Assembly: GCA_934464705.1 (NCBI GenBank)
Contig: CAKSKB010000007.1
Location: 53,649 to 117,648, forward strand
DNA from: an uncultured Clostridia bacterium
GTDB taxonomy: Bacteria > Bacillota > Clostridia > HGM11514
DNA: 64,000 nt
Direction of reading: 5' to 3'
Part shown: piece after piece, positions 53,121 through 61,685 of the stretch
Numbering within the stretch: the stretch's first letter is position 1
Layout of the letters: every line of letters starts with the position of its first letter
Translations under genes and position numbers: made by a program
The notes under the pieces: model-generated
The model's database searches: none
What the model saw: the letters and a program-made list of their open reading frames with translations, nothing else
Told to the model about the DNA's origin: nothing

Positions 53121-54715
53121 GATTAATACTTTGCGAAAATTATGAAGAAATGTCAAAACAGGCTGCAAAGCTTGTGGCAAGTCAGATAACGCTCAAGCCT
53201 GACAGTATCCTCGGCCTTGCAACAGGCTCAACGCCTATCGGTCTATACGATAATCTTATAGAAATGAATAAAAACGGCGAGATTGATTTTTCGGAAATCA
53301 CAAGCTTTAATCTCGATGAATACTACCCCATAAAACGGGACAATGACCAGAGCTATTACTATTTCATGAACGAACATTTGTTCTCAAAGGTCAATATAAA
53401 TAAGGAAAACACACATATTCCGAACGGCGAAGCGGAGGATCCTGAGGCAGAATGTAAAGCTTACGAAAAACAGATAAATGCCGCAGGCGGCGTTGATTTG
53501 CAGATATTGGGCATCGGGCAGAACGGGCATATCGGTTTTAACGAGCCGAGCGCTCAGCTTTTCTCGGAAACCCACCTCACCGGGCTCACAAGGAGCACAA
53601 TCGAAGCAAATTCGAGATTTTTCGAGTCTGCCGATGATGTTCCGAAGCACGCCCTCACAATGGGTATTTCAACAATACTCAAATCAAAGAAGATAATTCT
53701 CCTTGCAAGCGGCGCAAGCAAGAGCAGGGTTGTAAACGCACTTCTCAATGAAGACATCGATACATCGATTCCGGCAACAATGCTCAAGGTTCACCGTGAT
53801 GTTGTGCTGATTTGCGATAAAGAAGCATACAGCGGTTCAAGGCTCGGCATTGACATCGGCGGCAGCGCAATCAAGTTTGCCGTTGTTGAAGGCCCTGAAA
53901 TCAAATACAAAAGCTTAATCCCGACAAATCATGATTCCTGCGAAGAATTTATTAAAGGAATCGCCGATGAATGCAATAAAATAAGGAAAGAACATCCGTA
54001 CAACACAATCGGCGTCGGAACCCCGGGCTGGATTGAGGACGGAATCGTTACCGCAGTTAACCTTCCTCTTAAAAAAGTTGATTTGGCGGCGGAACTCAAA
54101 AAATATATTTCCGTTCCGGTAAATATCGATAACGATGCAAACTGTGCGGCGCTCGGAGAATTTGAGTTCGGCGCAGGCAAAAAAATGGACAATATCATCA
54201 TGGTCACTCTCGGTACGGGAGTAGGCGGAGGTATAATTATAGACGGCAGAATATGCCACGGAAAGTACAGCACCGGCGAAATCGGTCACATCATCGTTCA
54301 GGCAGAGGGCGGGATCCCATGCTCATGCGGTCAGACCGGCTGCTGGGAAAAATACGCTTCCGTTACGGCACTCTGCAGTTCTGCGGAAAAAGCGGCTAAG
54401 GAAAATACAGACAGCGAGCTTCACAAAATATATTCCGCAAACGGCAAGCTTAACGGAAAGCTTGTGTTTGAAGCCCTCGACAAGGGCTGCCCCGTTGCAG
54501 AGGCTGTATTCGACAAATATACCGACTGGCTCGCAGTCGGTGTCAAAAGCCTTATAAACATCTTCGGTCCCGATGCAATAATTTTTGCTGGCGGCATAAC
54601 CGAAGGCGGCGACAGACTGGTAAATGCAATCCGTGCAAAGGTTGACACGCCGGTTAAGCTTGAAACTTCAAAGCTTCAAAATGACGCAGGCGCACTCGGC
54701 GCCGCAATGCTTTAA
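53117..54715 (+). CDS. NagB-ROK fusion: glucosamine-6-P deaminase joined to a sugar kinase
   Basis: 532 residues from ATG 53117 (GTGGAGG upstream; ATGA overlap with the kinase stop). Residues 1-~240 are NagB: ILGLATGSTPIGLY near 33, SFNLDEYYPI, the catalytic LGIGQNGHIGFNEP near 135, KHALTMGISTIL. From ~245 a complete ROK kinase follows: RLGIDIGGSAIKFAVVEG, catalytic NIDNDANCAALGE, GTGVGGGIIIDG, and zinc motif CSCGQTGCWE. The fusion would couple phosphorylation of an amino sugar to deamination into fructose-6-P plus ammonium. No nagA deacetylase is nearby, which would favour glucosamine over GlcNAc, unless nagA lies elsewhere. Confidence 0.92.
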   Translation: MRLILCENYEEMSKQAAKLVASQITLKPDSILGLATGSTPIGLYDNLIEMNKNGEIDFSEITSFNLDEYYPIKRDNDQSYYYFMNEHLFSKVNINKENTHIPNGEAEDPEAECKAYEKQINAAGGVDLQILGIGQNGHIGFNEPSAQLFSETHLTGLTRSTIEANSRFFESADDVPKHALTMGISTILKSKKIILLASGASKSRVVNALLNEDIDTSIPATMLKVHRDVVLICDKEAYSGSRLGIDIGGSAIKFAVVEGPEIKYKSLIPTNHDSCEEFIKGIADECNKIRKEHPYNTIGVGTPGWIEDGIVTAVNLPLKKVDLAAELKKYISVPVNIDNDANCAALGEFEFGAGKKMDNIIMVTLGTGVGGGIIIDGRICHGKYSTGEIGHIIVQAEGGIPCSCGQTGCWEKYASVTALCSSAEKAAKENTDSELHKIYSANGKLNGKLVFEALDKGCPVAEAVFDKYTDWLAVGVKSLINIFGPDAIIFAGGITEGGDRLVNAIRAKVDTPVKLETSKLQNDAGALGAAML

Positions 54716-54741
54716 TTTGCCCACACACAAAATTCCATATT

Positions 54742-54783
54742 GAAAACAGGAAGGGTTCCCACACACACGCCCTTCCTGTTTTC
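54742..54783 (+). terminator. terminator of the kinase/NagB-ROK operon
   Basis: AAAACAGGAAGGG, long CA-rich loop, CCCTTCCTGTTTT, followed by CCTTTT. 28 bases after the stop codon. Confidence 0.85.
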
Positions 54784-54825
54784 CTTTTAAATATTAAGGC
54801 ATTAAGGGTTCGACTCTCACTTGCC

Positions 54826-55103
54826 TAACCGCTCGCTTTAATATCCGAACACGCTCAAACGCTTGTAAAATCCGCATTTTCTGCGTTGTTGGTCTTGACA
54901 TACAGCAAGTATGCCTTCGCCCTTACGCCCTGAAAATACAAATTTTTCAAGCATTTGAGTTCGCAGAATTTTTCAAGTAATGAATTTTGTTGCAGTACAA
55001 GGAAAAAGCACAGCTGATACTACCCGTATTTGCGAGCATTTTGACGCAGTAATGTGCAAAATTCATCTTGAAAAACGCGTTCGGATATCAAAGCGAGCGG
55101 TTA
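54826..55103. mobile_element. 278-bp MITE, copy 2
   Basis: Same length, orientation and overall sequence as copy 1, with TAACCGCTCGCTTTAATATC at the left and GATATCAAAGCGAGCGGTTA at the right. The last three bases (55101-55103) are the stop codon of the convergent metallophosphoesterase gene. The left flank (GGGTTCGACTCTCACTTGCC) is related to the GGCAAGC dispersed repeat. Confidence 0.85.
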
Positions 55104-56195
55104 ATCAATGTCTATGACATTGTATTCCGACTTACACCCGGTTTTGAATTTTATTGCCCAGTCTGATATTCCGGAGGTCACAATGAAATCCGTGCCGTTT
55201 CTCGTTTCTGTACCGTAGGTGCGGTCGTTAATCCCGAATACCTTGTCAATGAGCATTATCGGAATAAGCTGTCCGCCGTGGGTATGCCCGGAAAGCACAA
55301 GGTCGGCTGCGGTTTGGGATTCGTTTTTGTAATCGACCGGCTGATGGTCCATCACGATTATATATTTTTCGGCGTCAAGCCCTGATATAAGTTCGCCGGC
55401 ATCCGTGCGGCTTCCGCCCCTTTGCGCCTCCGAAGCGTCATTTCGCCCGACAATATAAAAACGGTTATCAATCAGCACCGACTCATCTTCCAAAACCGTA
55501 ACACCGTTTTTCTCAAGTTCCGCTGCAAGGTCGGCTGCATCATATCCACGCCTTGAGCTGTCATAGTAACCCTTATCGTGATTGCCGAACGCAAAATACA
55601 CACCGTATTTTGTATCGGCATTTGAAAGCGCATGACATGCGTCAATCATATCACGCTTTGATGTGTCATCATCAACAAAATCTCCCGTAATAAGCATAAT
55701 ATCGGGCTTAAGGCGGTTCATTTTTTCTATATGGTTTTCAAGTTCTTTGCCTGAAAACGATGTCCCGACATGAGAGTCGGCAAACTGAACTATACGGATT
55801 TTACCTGTCGGCTTATCGGTTGAAATGCGATAGTCCGTCTGCCACACATTGTGCAGCAAATACCACCCGGCAGACAGATAACAAACAGTTACCGCAAGTG
55901 CAATCGCCGACGAATACCGCTTGGAAAAATCTTTTCTGCTGAATTTTTTAAAAATCCAAAACGCAAAATCGCATATAATACCGAAAACCGCCAAATGAAT
56001 TATTACTATTATCGCATTCACCATGTCCCACAAAAGCGTCAAACCGAAAAACAACGCAAGCGGTACGGCGGTTCCGATTAGAATTCCGGCAATCCGCCTT
56101 TTTGCAGATATAAGTTTTGTCGTTCTGCGACCTATATATATAAAGCAGAGCGCTAAAAGCACAAGAGATGCGAAAGCAATCAAAGTCCAGAGCAT
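55101..56195 (-). CDS. membrane-anchored metallophosphoesterase
   Basis: 364 residues from ATG 56193-56195 behind GCGAGG. Four N-terminal hydrophobic helices, then a calcineurin-like phosphoesterase of the YkuE/YaeI type: VQFADSHVG near 155, ITGDFVDDD, FAFGNHDKG, VMDHQP and LSGHTHGGQ, which supply the dinuclear metal ligands. It probably acts on lipid or cell-wall phosphates at the outer face. Its stop codon TAA is formed by the MITE terminus, so the natural C-terminus may have been altered. Own promoter upstream. Confidence 0.9.
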   Translation of the reverse strand: MLWTLIAFASLVLLALCFIYIGRRTTKLISAKRRIAGILIGTAVPLALFFGLTLLWDMVNAIIVIIHLAVFGIICDFAFWIFKKFSRKDFSKRYSSAIALAVTVCYLSAGWYLLHNVWQTDYRISTDKPTGKIRIVQFADSHVGTSFSGKELENHIEKMNRLKPDIMLITGDFVDDDTSKRDMIDACHALSNADTKYGVYFAFGNHDKGYYDSSRRGYDAADLAAELEKNGVTVLEDESVLIDNRFYIVGRNDASEAQRGGSRTDAGELISGLDAEKYIIVMDHQPVDYKNESQTAADLVLSGHTHGGQLIPIMLIDKVFGINDRTYGTETRNGTDFIVTSGISDWAIKFKTGCKSEYNVIDID

Positions 56196-56222
56196 AGAAC
56201 AAACCTCGCCAAAATAAAATAT

Positions 56223-56242
56223 GAGGGCAGATTCTGCCCCCA
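56223..56242 (-). terminator. hairpin between the surface operon and the phosphoesterase gene
   Basis: On the minus strand GGGGGCAGA/TCTGCCCTC followed by an AT-rich run (ATATTTTATTTT). It could end the upstream operon, and it also lies at the predicted 5' end of the phosphoesterase transcript. Confidence 0.55.
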
Positions 56243-56247
56243 TGAAT

Positions 56248-56276
56248 ATTATAGTATAAAGTCAGCCGATTGTCAA
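56248..56276 (-). promoter_or_regulatory. metallophosphoesterase promoter
   Basis: On the minus strand, TTGACA (56271-56276), 17-bp spacer, TATAAT (56248-56253). The -35 box overlaps the last codons of the upstream gene. Confidence 0.88.
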
Positions 56277-56852
56277 CAGTTTTCTTTTTTTCCAAAGAAA
56301 ATCTTTTCTGAAGATTATTTCAGCGTCTGTCCAGGCGCTGTCAAAATATCCGTTCATCTTATCTTTCCAGCCCTTTTCCGGAGTGTTGTTCGTCCCCAAA
56401 GAGCCGCATCTCGGCTCTCCCGGGAAGGACGGTGTTTCATCATAACTCACAAGAATATTTCCGAAAAGACCTATTATGTAATATCTGCTCCACCTTTTTC
56501 GGGTTTCCTCCTGAAGCTGATAATGATAGAAAACATACGGAGAAACACTGTCATATTTAAGCCTGGCAACCCGAAACAGCGGAACGGACGGTCTGTTTCT
56601 TGCCCAATCGTCCGTGTTTTCGGGAAGATTGTAATAGAAAATATTCGGCAGTCTTATCCAGCGCTTTCCGTCCGGAAAGGCAGTCATATCAGCGTCAACC
56701 GCCTCCTCCGGCGAAAAATCGGCAGAGCCGCTTTCGGCATAGAGAATCACCATGCTTCCGAGCCTTGCGGCGGTAATATAAGACGCAAGGCAGTTTTCTT
56801 TAGGAGATATTTCACCGTCCGAATAACCAAAAAACAGATATCTTTCAAGCAT
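56262..56852 (-). CDS. hypothetical protein
   Basis: 196 residues, no signal peptide, no membrane helix. Rich in aromatic residues and Arg (for example YHYQLQEETRKRWSRYYIIG near 110). I do not recognise a family. It follows the 561-residue FAD protein by six bases and is last of the run of genes. It reads like a partner domain for the upstream oxidoreductases, but this is only context. Confidence 0.6.
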   Translation of the reverse strand: MLERYLFFGYSDGEISPKENCLASYITAARLGSMVILYAESGSADFSPEEAVDADMTAFPDGKRWIRLPNIFYYNLPENTDDWARNRPSVPLFRVARLKYDSVSPYVFYHYQLQEETRKRWSRYYIIGLFGNILVSYDETPSFPGEPRCGSLGTNNTPEKGWKDKMNGYFDSAWTDAEIIFRKDFLWKKRKLLTIG

Positions 56853-56858
56853 AACAAG

Positions 56859-58544
56859 CTAAGCCCCCAAAAAATGTCTGATATATTTGCGGAATGTTTC
56901 ACAGCGTTCCAAAACAGTATGATTTTTCTTACCGTTAAGCGTAATCTTATAAGAAAAATCCTTGTTTTCCACAAGCCCGCGCACAAGTTTTTCCGCCTTT
57001 TTGTCACCGTTTGCGGCATTTCTTACAAGCGCCGAAAACGCCGTCGGCAAAAGCTTTCCGTAAAGTTTCCCGGCAAGCAAATCGGTATATTCGCCATGCT
57101 TGTTAATCTTTCCGAGAAGATATACGGCGCCGGGAATTTCCTCATCTTTAAAATACTCCGCACCTATCCCGAAGCCCTGCATGGCAAGCGCCTTGGCGGC
57201 GCATACGGCAGTATTTTTATTATCGAGAAACTTCATAAGTTCTTCTTTTGTCATCATTCTCGATGCATAATAGACAGCGCATCTGCGCAGTTTAGGTGAA
57301 TCCGATGAAAAATACTCCGCGGCTTTTTCGTTAATGTTTTTCGCAGTTTCGGAAAGTTCGGGAAGTTCCTTATAAATTCTTTTAGCCTTCAGTTTTTCCG
57401 TAATTTTCTCATAGCACGAAAAAACATCGCAGCCCTCCGTTATCGCAGTTTCCGCAGCAATTGCCGCCGCCGTCCCTGCACGCATAACATTTCTTTTAAG
57501 CCTTACGCTTGCAAGAGCGTCATGGTCTATGTCCATACCGAGCCCGGCAGCCATGATATTTTTGCCGCCCTTCGGGACAAGCGCTCCCAACGGTACGGGC
57601 TGGGTCAGAATATCGTCAACAAAATAACAGTATTCCTGCACCGTTTCGGTTTCAAATTCGGGGTCGTAAAGATGGGTATCGTATGTCGATGATGTATAAA
57701 ACAGCGGTTTATCAACAGGAAGAAAATTAAGCATCTGTTCTCCTGTAAGACTGTCCTCGCCGACAATCGTAACACCCTCACGCTTGCCGAATATACTGCC
57801 GAGGCTCAGAAGACGGTTGCCCTCAGTGCTTGTGTATGCGCCAGTTTCGTCCAGATTTTCAAAACCGTCCGTAACGGCGCGCGACACCTCAAAGCAATCG
57901 GAGGTATCAACAAAACCGTTGTCACGGTAAACATGTTCAAGCTCACCGCTGCCGTTCATCACAATCCCGACAAGAGAATACGCCTGGCACTGCCCGTCCG
58001 ATTCCCTGCCGATTTTTGTTTCAAACCCGGCAAGACGGCACACATTTGCCTCCGCCGTTGCGTCAATGATGAATTTTGCGGCAATGTCGGTTTCGGTTCC
58101 GCCCGAAAGCACTCTTACACCAACCGCCGCCGTTTCGCTCATCCAAACGCCGGTAACTATGGATTTATACATCAGTTTGCCGCCAAGGTCAAGGTATTCG
58201 TTCTGGTAACACTGCTTTTTTGCGTCGGGATGAATACCTTCGCACCACCCCTTGCACTTGCAGTAATTTTCTGCCGAATCCAGCTTAATTATCTCGTCAA
58301 GGCTTTGGTCCTCAAGGTCGGAGCCGTAGTAATATCCGAACACGATTCCGCTGCCCATACCGCCTAAGAATGTTCCGCGCTCAATGCAAAGAACCTTATT
58401 GGTTTCCGCTGCGGTAAGCGCAGCACAAACCCCGGCTGTACCGCCGCCGACAACGATAATATCGAACTCCTCCGAAAAGTGCGGCAATATATCCTGTTTT
58501 ACTTTTTCATGATTGATAATAGTGTTGAAAGTCAATAAATTCAA
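56859..58544 (-). CDS. FAD-dependent oxidoreductase (FAD_oxidored family)
   Basis: 561 residues. FAD motif FDIIVVGGGTAGVCAALTAAE near 30, followed by the family's GTFLGGMGSG, IDATAEANVCRLAG near 160 and a C-terminal GLGMDIDHDALASVRLKRN block. Cytoplasmic. Such enzymes often occur in polysaccharide loci of Bacteroidetes and Clostridia and may oxidise unusual sugars; the reaction is unknown. It overlaps the 212-residue FAD protein by four bases. Confidence 0.8.
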   Translation of the reverse strand: MNLLTFNTIINHEKVKQDILPHFSEEFDIIVVGGGTAGVCAALTAAETNKVLCIERGTFLGGMGSGIVFGYYYGSDLEDQSLDEIIKLDSAENYCKCKGWCEGIHPDAKKQCYQNEYLDLGGKLMYKSIVTGVWMSETAAVGVRVLSGGTETDIAAKFIIDATAEANVCRLAGFETKIGRESDGQCQAYSLVGIVMNGSGELEHVYRDNGFVDTSDCFEVSRAVTDGFENLDETGAYTSTEGNRLLSLGSIFGKREGVTIVGEDSLTGEQMLNFLPVDKPLFYTSSTYDTHLYDPEFETETVQEYCYFVDDILTQPVPLGALVPKGGKNIMAAGLGMDIDHDALASVRLKRNVMRAGTAAAIAAETAITEGCDVFSCYEKITEKLKAKRIYKELPELSETAKNINEKAAEYFSSDSPKLRRCAVYYASRMMTKEELMKFLDNKNTAVCAAKALAMQGFGIGAEYFKDEEIPGAVYLLGKINKHGEYTDLLAGKLYGKLLPTAFSALVRNAANGDKKAEKLVRGLVENKDFSYKITLNGKKNHTVLERCETFRKYIRHFLGA

Positions 58545-59179
58545 AGCCCCTTTGCACTTTTGTAACCTTGCTCGAAAGCGGCGAACGGAGATGTCACACC
58601 GCCCTTTTCAGCCTCTGCCGCGGCGATAACGATTTTCAGCCCGGGCTGATTTTTTTTAAATTCTTCAAATTTTTTTCTTGCGTCTTTAAAATCGCCCGAA
58701 AACTCAAGCCTTATAATGCTCAAATCGTCATAAAAGTGGTCAATTGAGCCGGGAACCTTTCCCTCAACGATAATATTCCAAAAATACTTATCGCCGCACG
58801 GTCTTAAATCGACCACCCTTTTGCCTTCAAAAACCGTTGTACCGTCGTCATTTGCAACAGTGACGGAGGTTTCGGAGATATTCTTTACAAATGTATTGTA
58901 AAGAATATCCGCACCAAGGCTTTCATACATTCTGCAAATAATTTTTGCGCCGCGGACGGTATCTGCAATTCCTTTTCGGATTAGCCCCAATGAATCAAAT
59001 TCATTATGCAGCTGTTTTCCGATTTCCGTTTCGAACCCGTCCGTCGCCTGCCTGAGGCAAGAGGAAAACTCATCGGGATATATACTGTCGCAAATCACGA
59101 GGTTTTCCCCTCCGGCGGCGCTCATCCACCCGGCAGCCGCGTATCCGCCGCCGATTATAATTGCGTCATACTTTTTCAT
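58541..59179 (-). CDS. short FAD-binding Rossmann protein
   Basis: 212 residues. It starts with a dinucleotide motif (YDAIIIGGGYAAAGWMSAAG), then LVICDSIYPDEFSSCLRQA and VVDLRPCGDKYFW. Well short of ordinary FAD oxidoreductases, it looks like the N-terminal part of the neighbouring family. Its four-base overlap with the full-length gene suggests they form a pair rather than a frameshifted single gene, since each has its own glycine motif and start. Confidence 0.65.
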   Translation of the reverse strand: MKKYDAIIIGGGYAAAGWMSAAGGENLVICDSIYPDEFSSCLRQATDGFETEIGKQLHNEFDSLGLIRKGIADTVRGAKIICRMYESLGADILYNTFVKNISETSVTVANDDGTTVFEGKRVVDLRPCGDKYFWNIIVEGKVPGSIDHFYDDLSIIRLEFSGDFKDARKKFEEFKKNQPGLKIVIAAAEAEKGGVTSPFAAFEQGYKSAKGL

Positions 59180-59180
59180 A

Positions 59181-61673
59181 CTAATTTATGCTCATCTTTC
59201 TGATAAAGTGATCCACAGTAAAGCTGTCGCCTTCTTCAATAAGAGCGGAATCGCTCATAACGATAAGTCCCTTATCATCCCAGAACACTTCTTTTCCGAG
59301 AGCCTCAACAATCGCGCGGAGCGGAACCATTGTTCTTCCTTCTATGCTCTGCGCCGGAACATCAAGCGCAGACTTGGTGCCGTCAACAGTGATTTCCGCA
59401 CTGCCCAGCGTAAGGTTAATTTCCTTGCCGCCGTTTTTAACGGTTACGGTTTTTGTGTCGCCGTTCCAGTCAACATCTGCACCGAAAGATTCAGCGATAA
59501 ATCTTACCGGAACAAGTGTTCTTCCGTCTGAAATAAGCGGCTGAACATTTGTGTTGTCGGGGTCAACAAATGTTGATTTGCCCTTTGCTATCGCTTTAGG
59601 CGAGCCGATAAGAAGTGCAACGGACTCGTTTTCCTTTTCGGTAAGCTTATCTGTAAGAAGTCCCATTTCTGAGAAAGGAATATCCTCAAAATCGGGAATA
59701 AGCTTGTAAACTTCGCTGTCTTTGAGGATTGTGAAATCGTGATTTCTGTAATCTTTAAAGCAGCTTGTGTTTTTAACCGTGAAATTGTTTTCAAATGTAC
59801 CGTACTGTGTAACTTCGGGTGCAAGGTCATAGTCGGGAACATTATAAGAAATATTGTTCTTTATAACCGCATACTTCGGAACATTCGGGTCATCATCGAG
59901 AATATTCACAAGTTCGGGATATGTTTCCGCCCAGATGCCGGTCTTGTAAGGCATATCCTTAAGACGGGTCATAATCGGGCTGTTTTCGCTTGTGTCCATC
60001 CAGTCAAGACCTCTGTGGTCGTAAACGAAAGGTTCAGTACAGTCAATCATAACATTGTTTACAAAGGTGTTGTTTCTTCCGCCGCCGTAGAGGGTTACCG
60101 CACGAAGGTTATAGAACACATTGCCGTAAACCTCAGTCGAGGAATGCATATCGTCAAGATATACGCCCTGGATTGTATATGAGGTTGTTGCGTCAATCAT
60201 TTTCATGTCGTGAATATAATTGTACCTGATTTTGTTTCCGCGGCAGGTCCAGTTTCTTCCGGAATAAATCGCACCCTGGTCGGAGGTTTCGAGGCACGCC
60301 TTGGAAACATCGTTATACTCAACGGTATGGTTGTTGCCGTAGTAAAGAATTGCGATACTTGCGCACTCGCTTACATAGTTATGTGAAATTGTTCCGCCGA
60401 CACCCTGGAGATAAATACCGTAGTTGCCGGTTTTGTTTACCTGCTGGAACCTTACAATCTTGTTGTTGCAGATGAGGTTGTTCGAGGAAGTTAAGGTTAT
60501 TCTGTCGCCGCCCTCAAGGTAAATTGCGGTTCCGCCGACATCGTGAATATAGTTTGAAACAATCTGAATATTGCTGCCCCTTGCTTCAAAAACGGTTGCG
60601 GTAATGGAATAAGCTTCGCAGTCCGCAATGGTTAAACCGTCAGCTGAGGCGGCGTTTATTGCACCGCCGAGGTTTCTTGCGAATGTGAGGTTTTTAACGG
60701 TTACATCCTTTGCGCCGTCGATTTTAATGAAAAGGTCGGTGCCGGTTACATACTCGATGTCCGCGCCTTCCTTGAACGACTCGCCGGGATAAAGATAGAT
60801 TATGCCGTTTTCGCTGTCAAGCCACCACTCGTTTTCGCTGTCGAGCTCTTCAAGAAGATTGAAGAAGTATACTCGCCTGTTGGTTGTTACGCCGTATGTG
60901 CTGGGATATTCGGTCGAGATGATGTTTTTGTTATCAAAGTCGATTTTGATGTTTGCTCTGCCTTCCGCCCAGTCATGCATGAAATACCCGAAAATCATGG
61001 GTTTTTCTGCGTTTTTCCAGTTATCGAGACGGGAATCGTTCACACGGATTTTGAAGCCCTTGCCCTTCCAGCCTTCCGGCGGATCTGCCTGATCGCGCGG
61101 AATGCCGCCTTCTTCGATAACCTCGGAAATATAAAGGTACTCGTCACCGTTGGGGTAGCGCGCAATAACCTGCTTATCATCGCCCACATAAAGCTCGGAC
61201 GAAGGAACCTTATCCTCCCAGCCTACGCCTCTGCCGTTTGCTGCAATAAAGCCGTAGTTTTCAATGCCTGCCGCCTTCAAATCGTAAGCAACGATTTTGT
61301 CACGGGCGGATTTATTTACGATTCTGCCGAGAATATTTTCATCGGTAACCTTTTTGAAATCCTTGTATTCAAGCTTGTTGCTGCCGGTGATTTCGGCTTT
61401 TTCGCCGGCATAGCCTGTGATTGTAAGCCCGGAATTCTTTGCCGAAAGCTCAACTGTTTTCGAAACGTTGTACTTACCTTCTCTCAGCACAACCGTGCCG
61501 CCGTTTGCCATCGAAACAGCTTTTTCAAGGGTTTTTACCGGCGAATCAATCGTACCGGAAGCTGAATCGTCGCCGTTTGGTGCGACATACACCGTCACGC
61601 CATCGGCATGAACGGCAGTGCACATTGCAAGAATCAATGTGAGCGCAATTACAAATGATAAAATTCTTTTCAT
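59181..61673 (-). CDS. secreted parallel beta-helix protein with Cu-amine-oxidase-N-like tail
   Basis: 830 residues. Signal peptide (MKRILSFVIALTLIL...VHADG). The beta-helix begins at once (VTVYVAPNGDDSASGTIDSP; TVVLREGKYNVSKTVEL) and is paralogous to the middle of the SLH giant: both have TDEN(I)LxRI, then a short sheet and YIHDVG. The last ~150 residues hold two copper-amine-oxidase N-like units (LVPVRFIAESFGADVDWN; TMVPLRAIVEALGKEVFWD), commonly used for cell-surface attachment in Clostridia. It probably acts on extracellular polysaccharide. 12 nt after the secreted 702-residue gene. Confidence 0.83.
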   Translation of the reverse strand: MKRILSFVIALTLILAMCTAVHADGVTVYVAPNGDDSASGTIDSPVKTLEKAVSMANGGTVVLREGKYNVSKTVELSAKNSGLTITGYAGEKAEITGSNKLEYKDFKKVTDENILGRIVNKSARDKIVAYDLKAAGIENYGFIAANGRGVGWEDKVPSSELYVGDDKQVIARYPNGDEYLYISEVIEEGGIPRDQADPPEGWKGKGFKIRVNDSRLDNWKNAEKPMIFGYFMHDWAEGRANIKIDFDNKNIISTEYPSTYGVTTNRRVYFFNLLEELDSENEWWLDSENGIIYLYPGESFKEGADIEYVTGTDLFIKIDGAKDVTVKNLTFARNLGGAINAASADGLTIADCEAYSITATVFEARGSNIQIVSNYIHDVGGTAIYLEGGDRITLTSSNNLICNNKIVRFQQVNKTGNYGIYLQGVGGTISHNYVSECASIAILYYGNNHTVEYNDVSKACLETSDQGAIYSGRNWTCRGNKIRYNYIHDMKMIDATTSYTIQGVYLDDMHSSTEVYGNVFYNLRAVTLYGGGRNNTFVNNVMIDCTEPFVYDHRGLDWMDTSENSPIMTRLKDMPYKTGIWAETYPELVNILDDDPNVPKYAVIKNNISYNVPDYDLAPEVTQYGTFENNFTVKNTSCFKDYRNHDFTILKDSEVYKLIPDFEDIPFSEMGLLTDKLTEKENESVALLIGSPKAIAKGKSTFVDPDNTNVQPLISDGRTLVPVRFIAESFGADVDWNGDTKTVTVKNGGKEINLTLGSAEITVDGTKSALDVPAQSIEGRTMVPLRAIVEALGKEVFWDDKGLIVMSDSALIEEGDSFTVDHFIRKMSIN

Positions 61674-61685
61674 AAATCTTCTCCT

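Noticed and set aside
56859..59179. Single FAD oxidoreductase broken by a frameshift
   Set aside because: Each ORF has its own start, ribosome context and dinucleotide-binding motif, with a regular four-base overlap.
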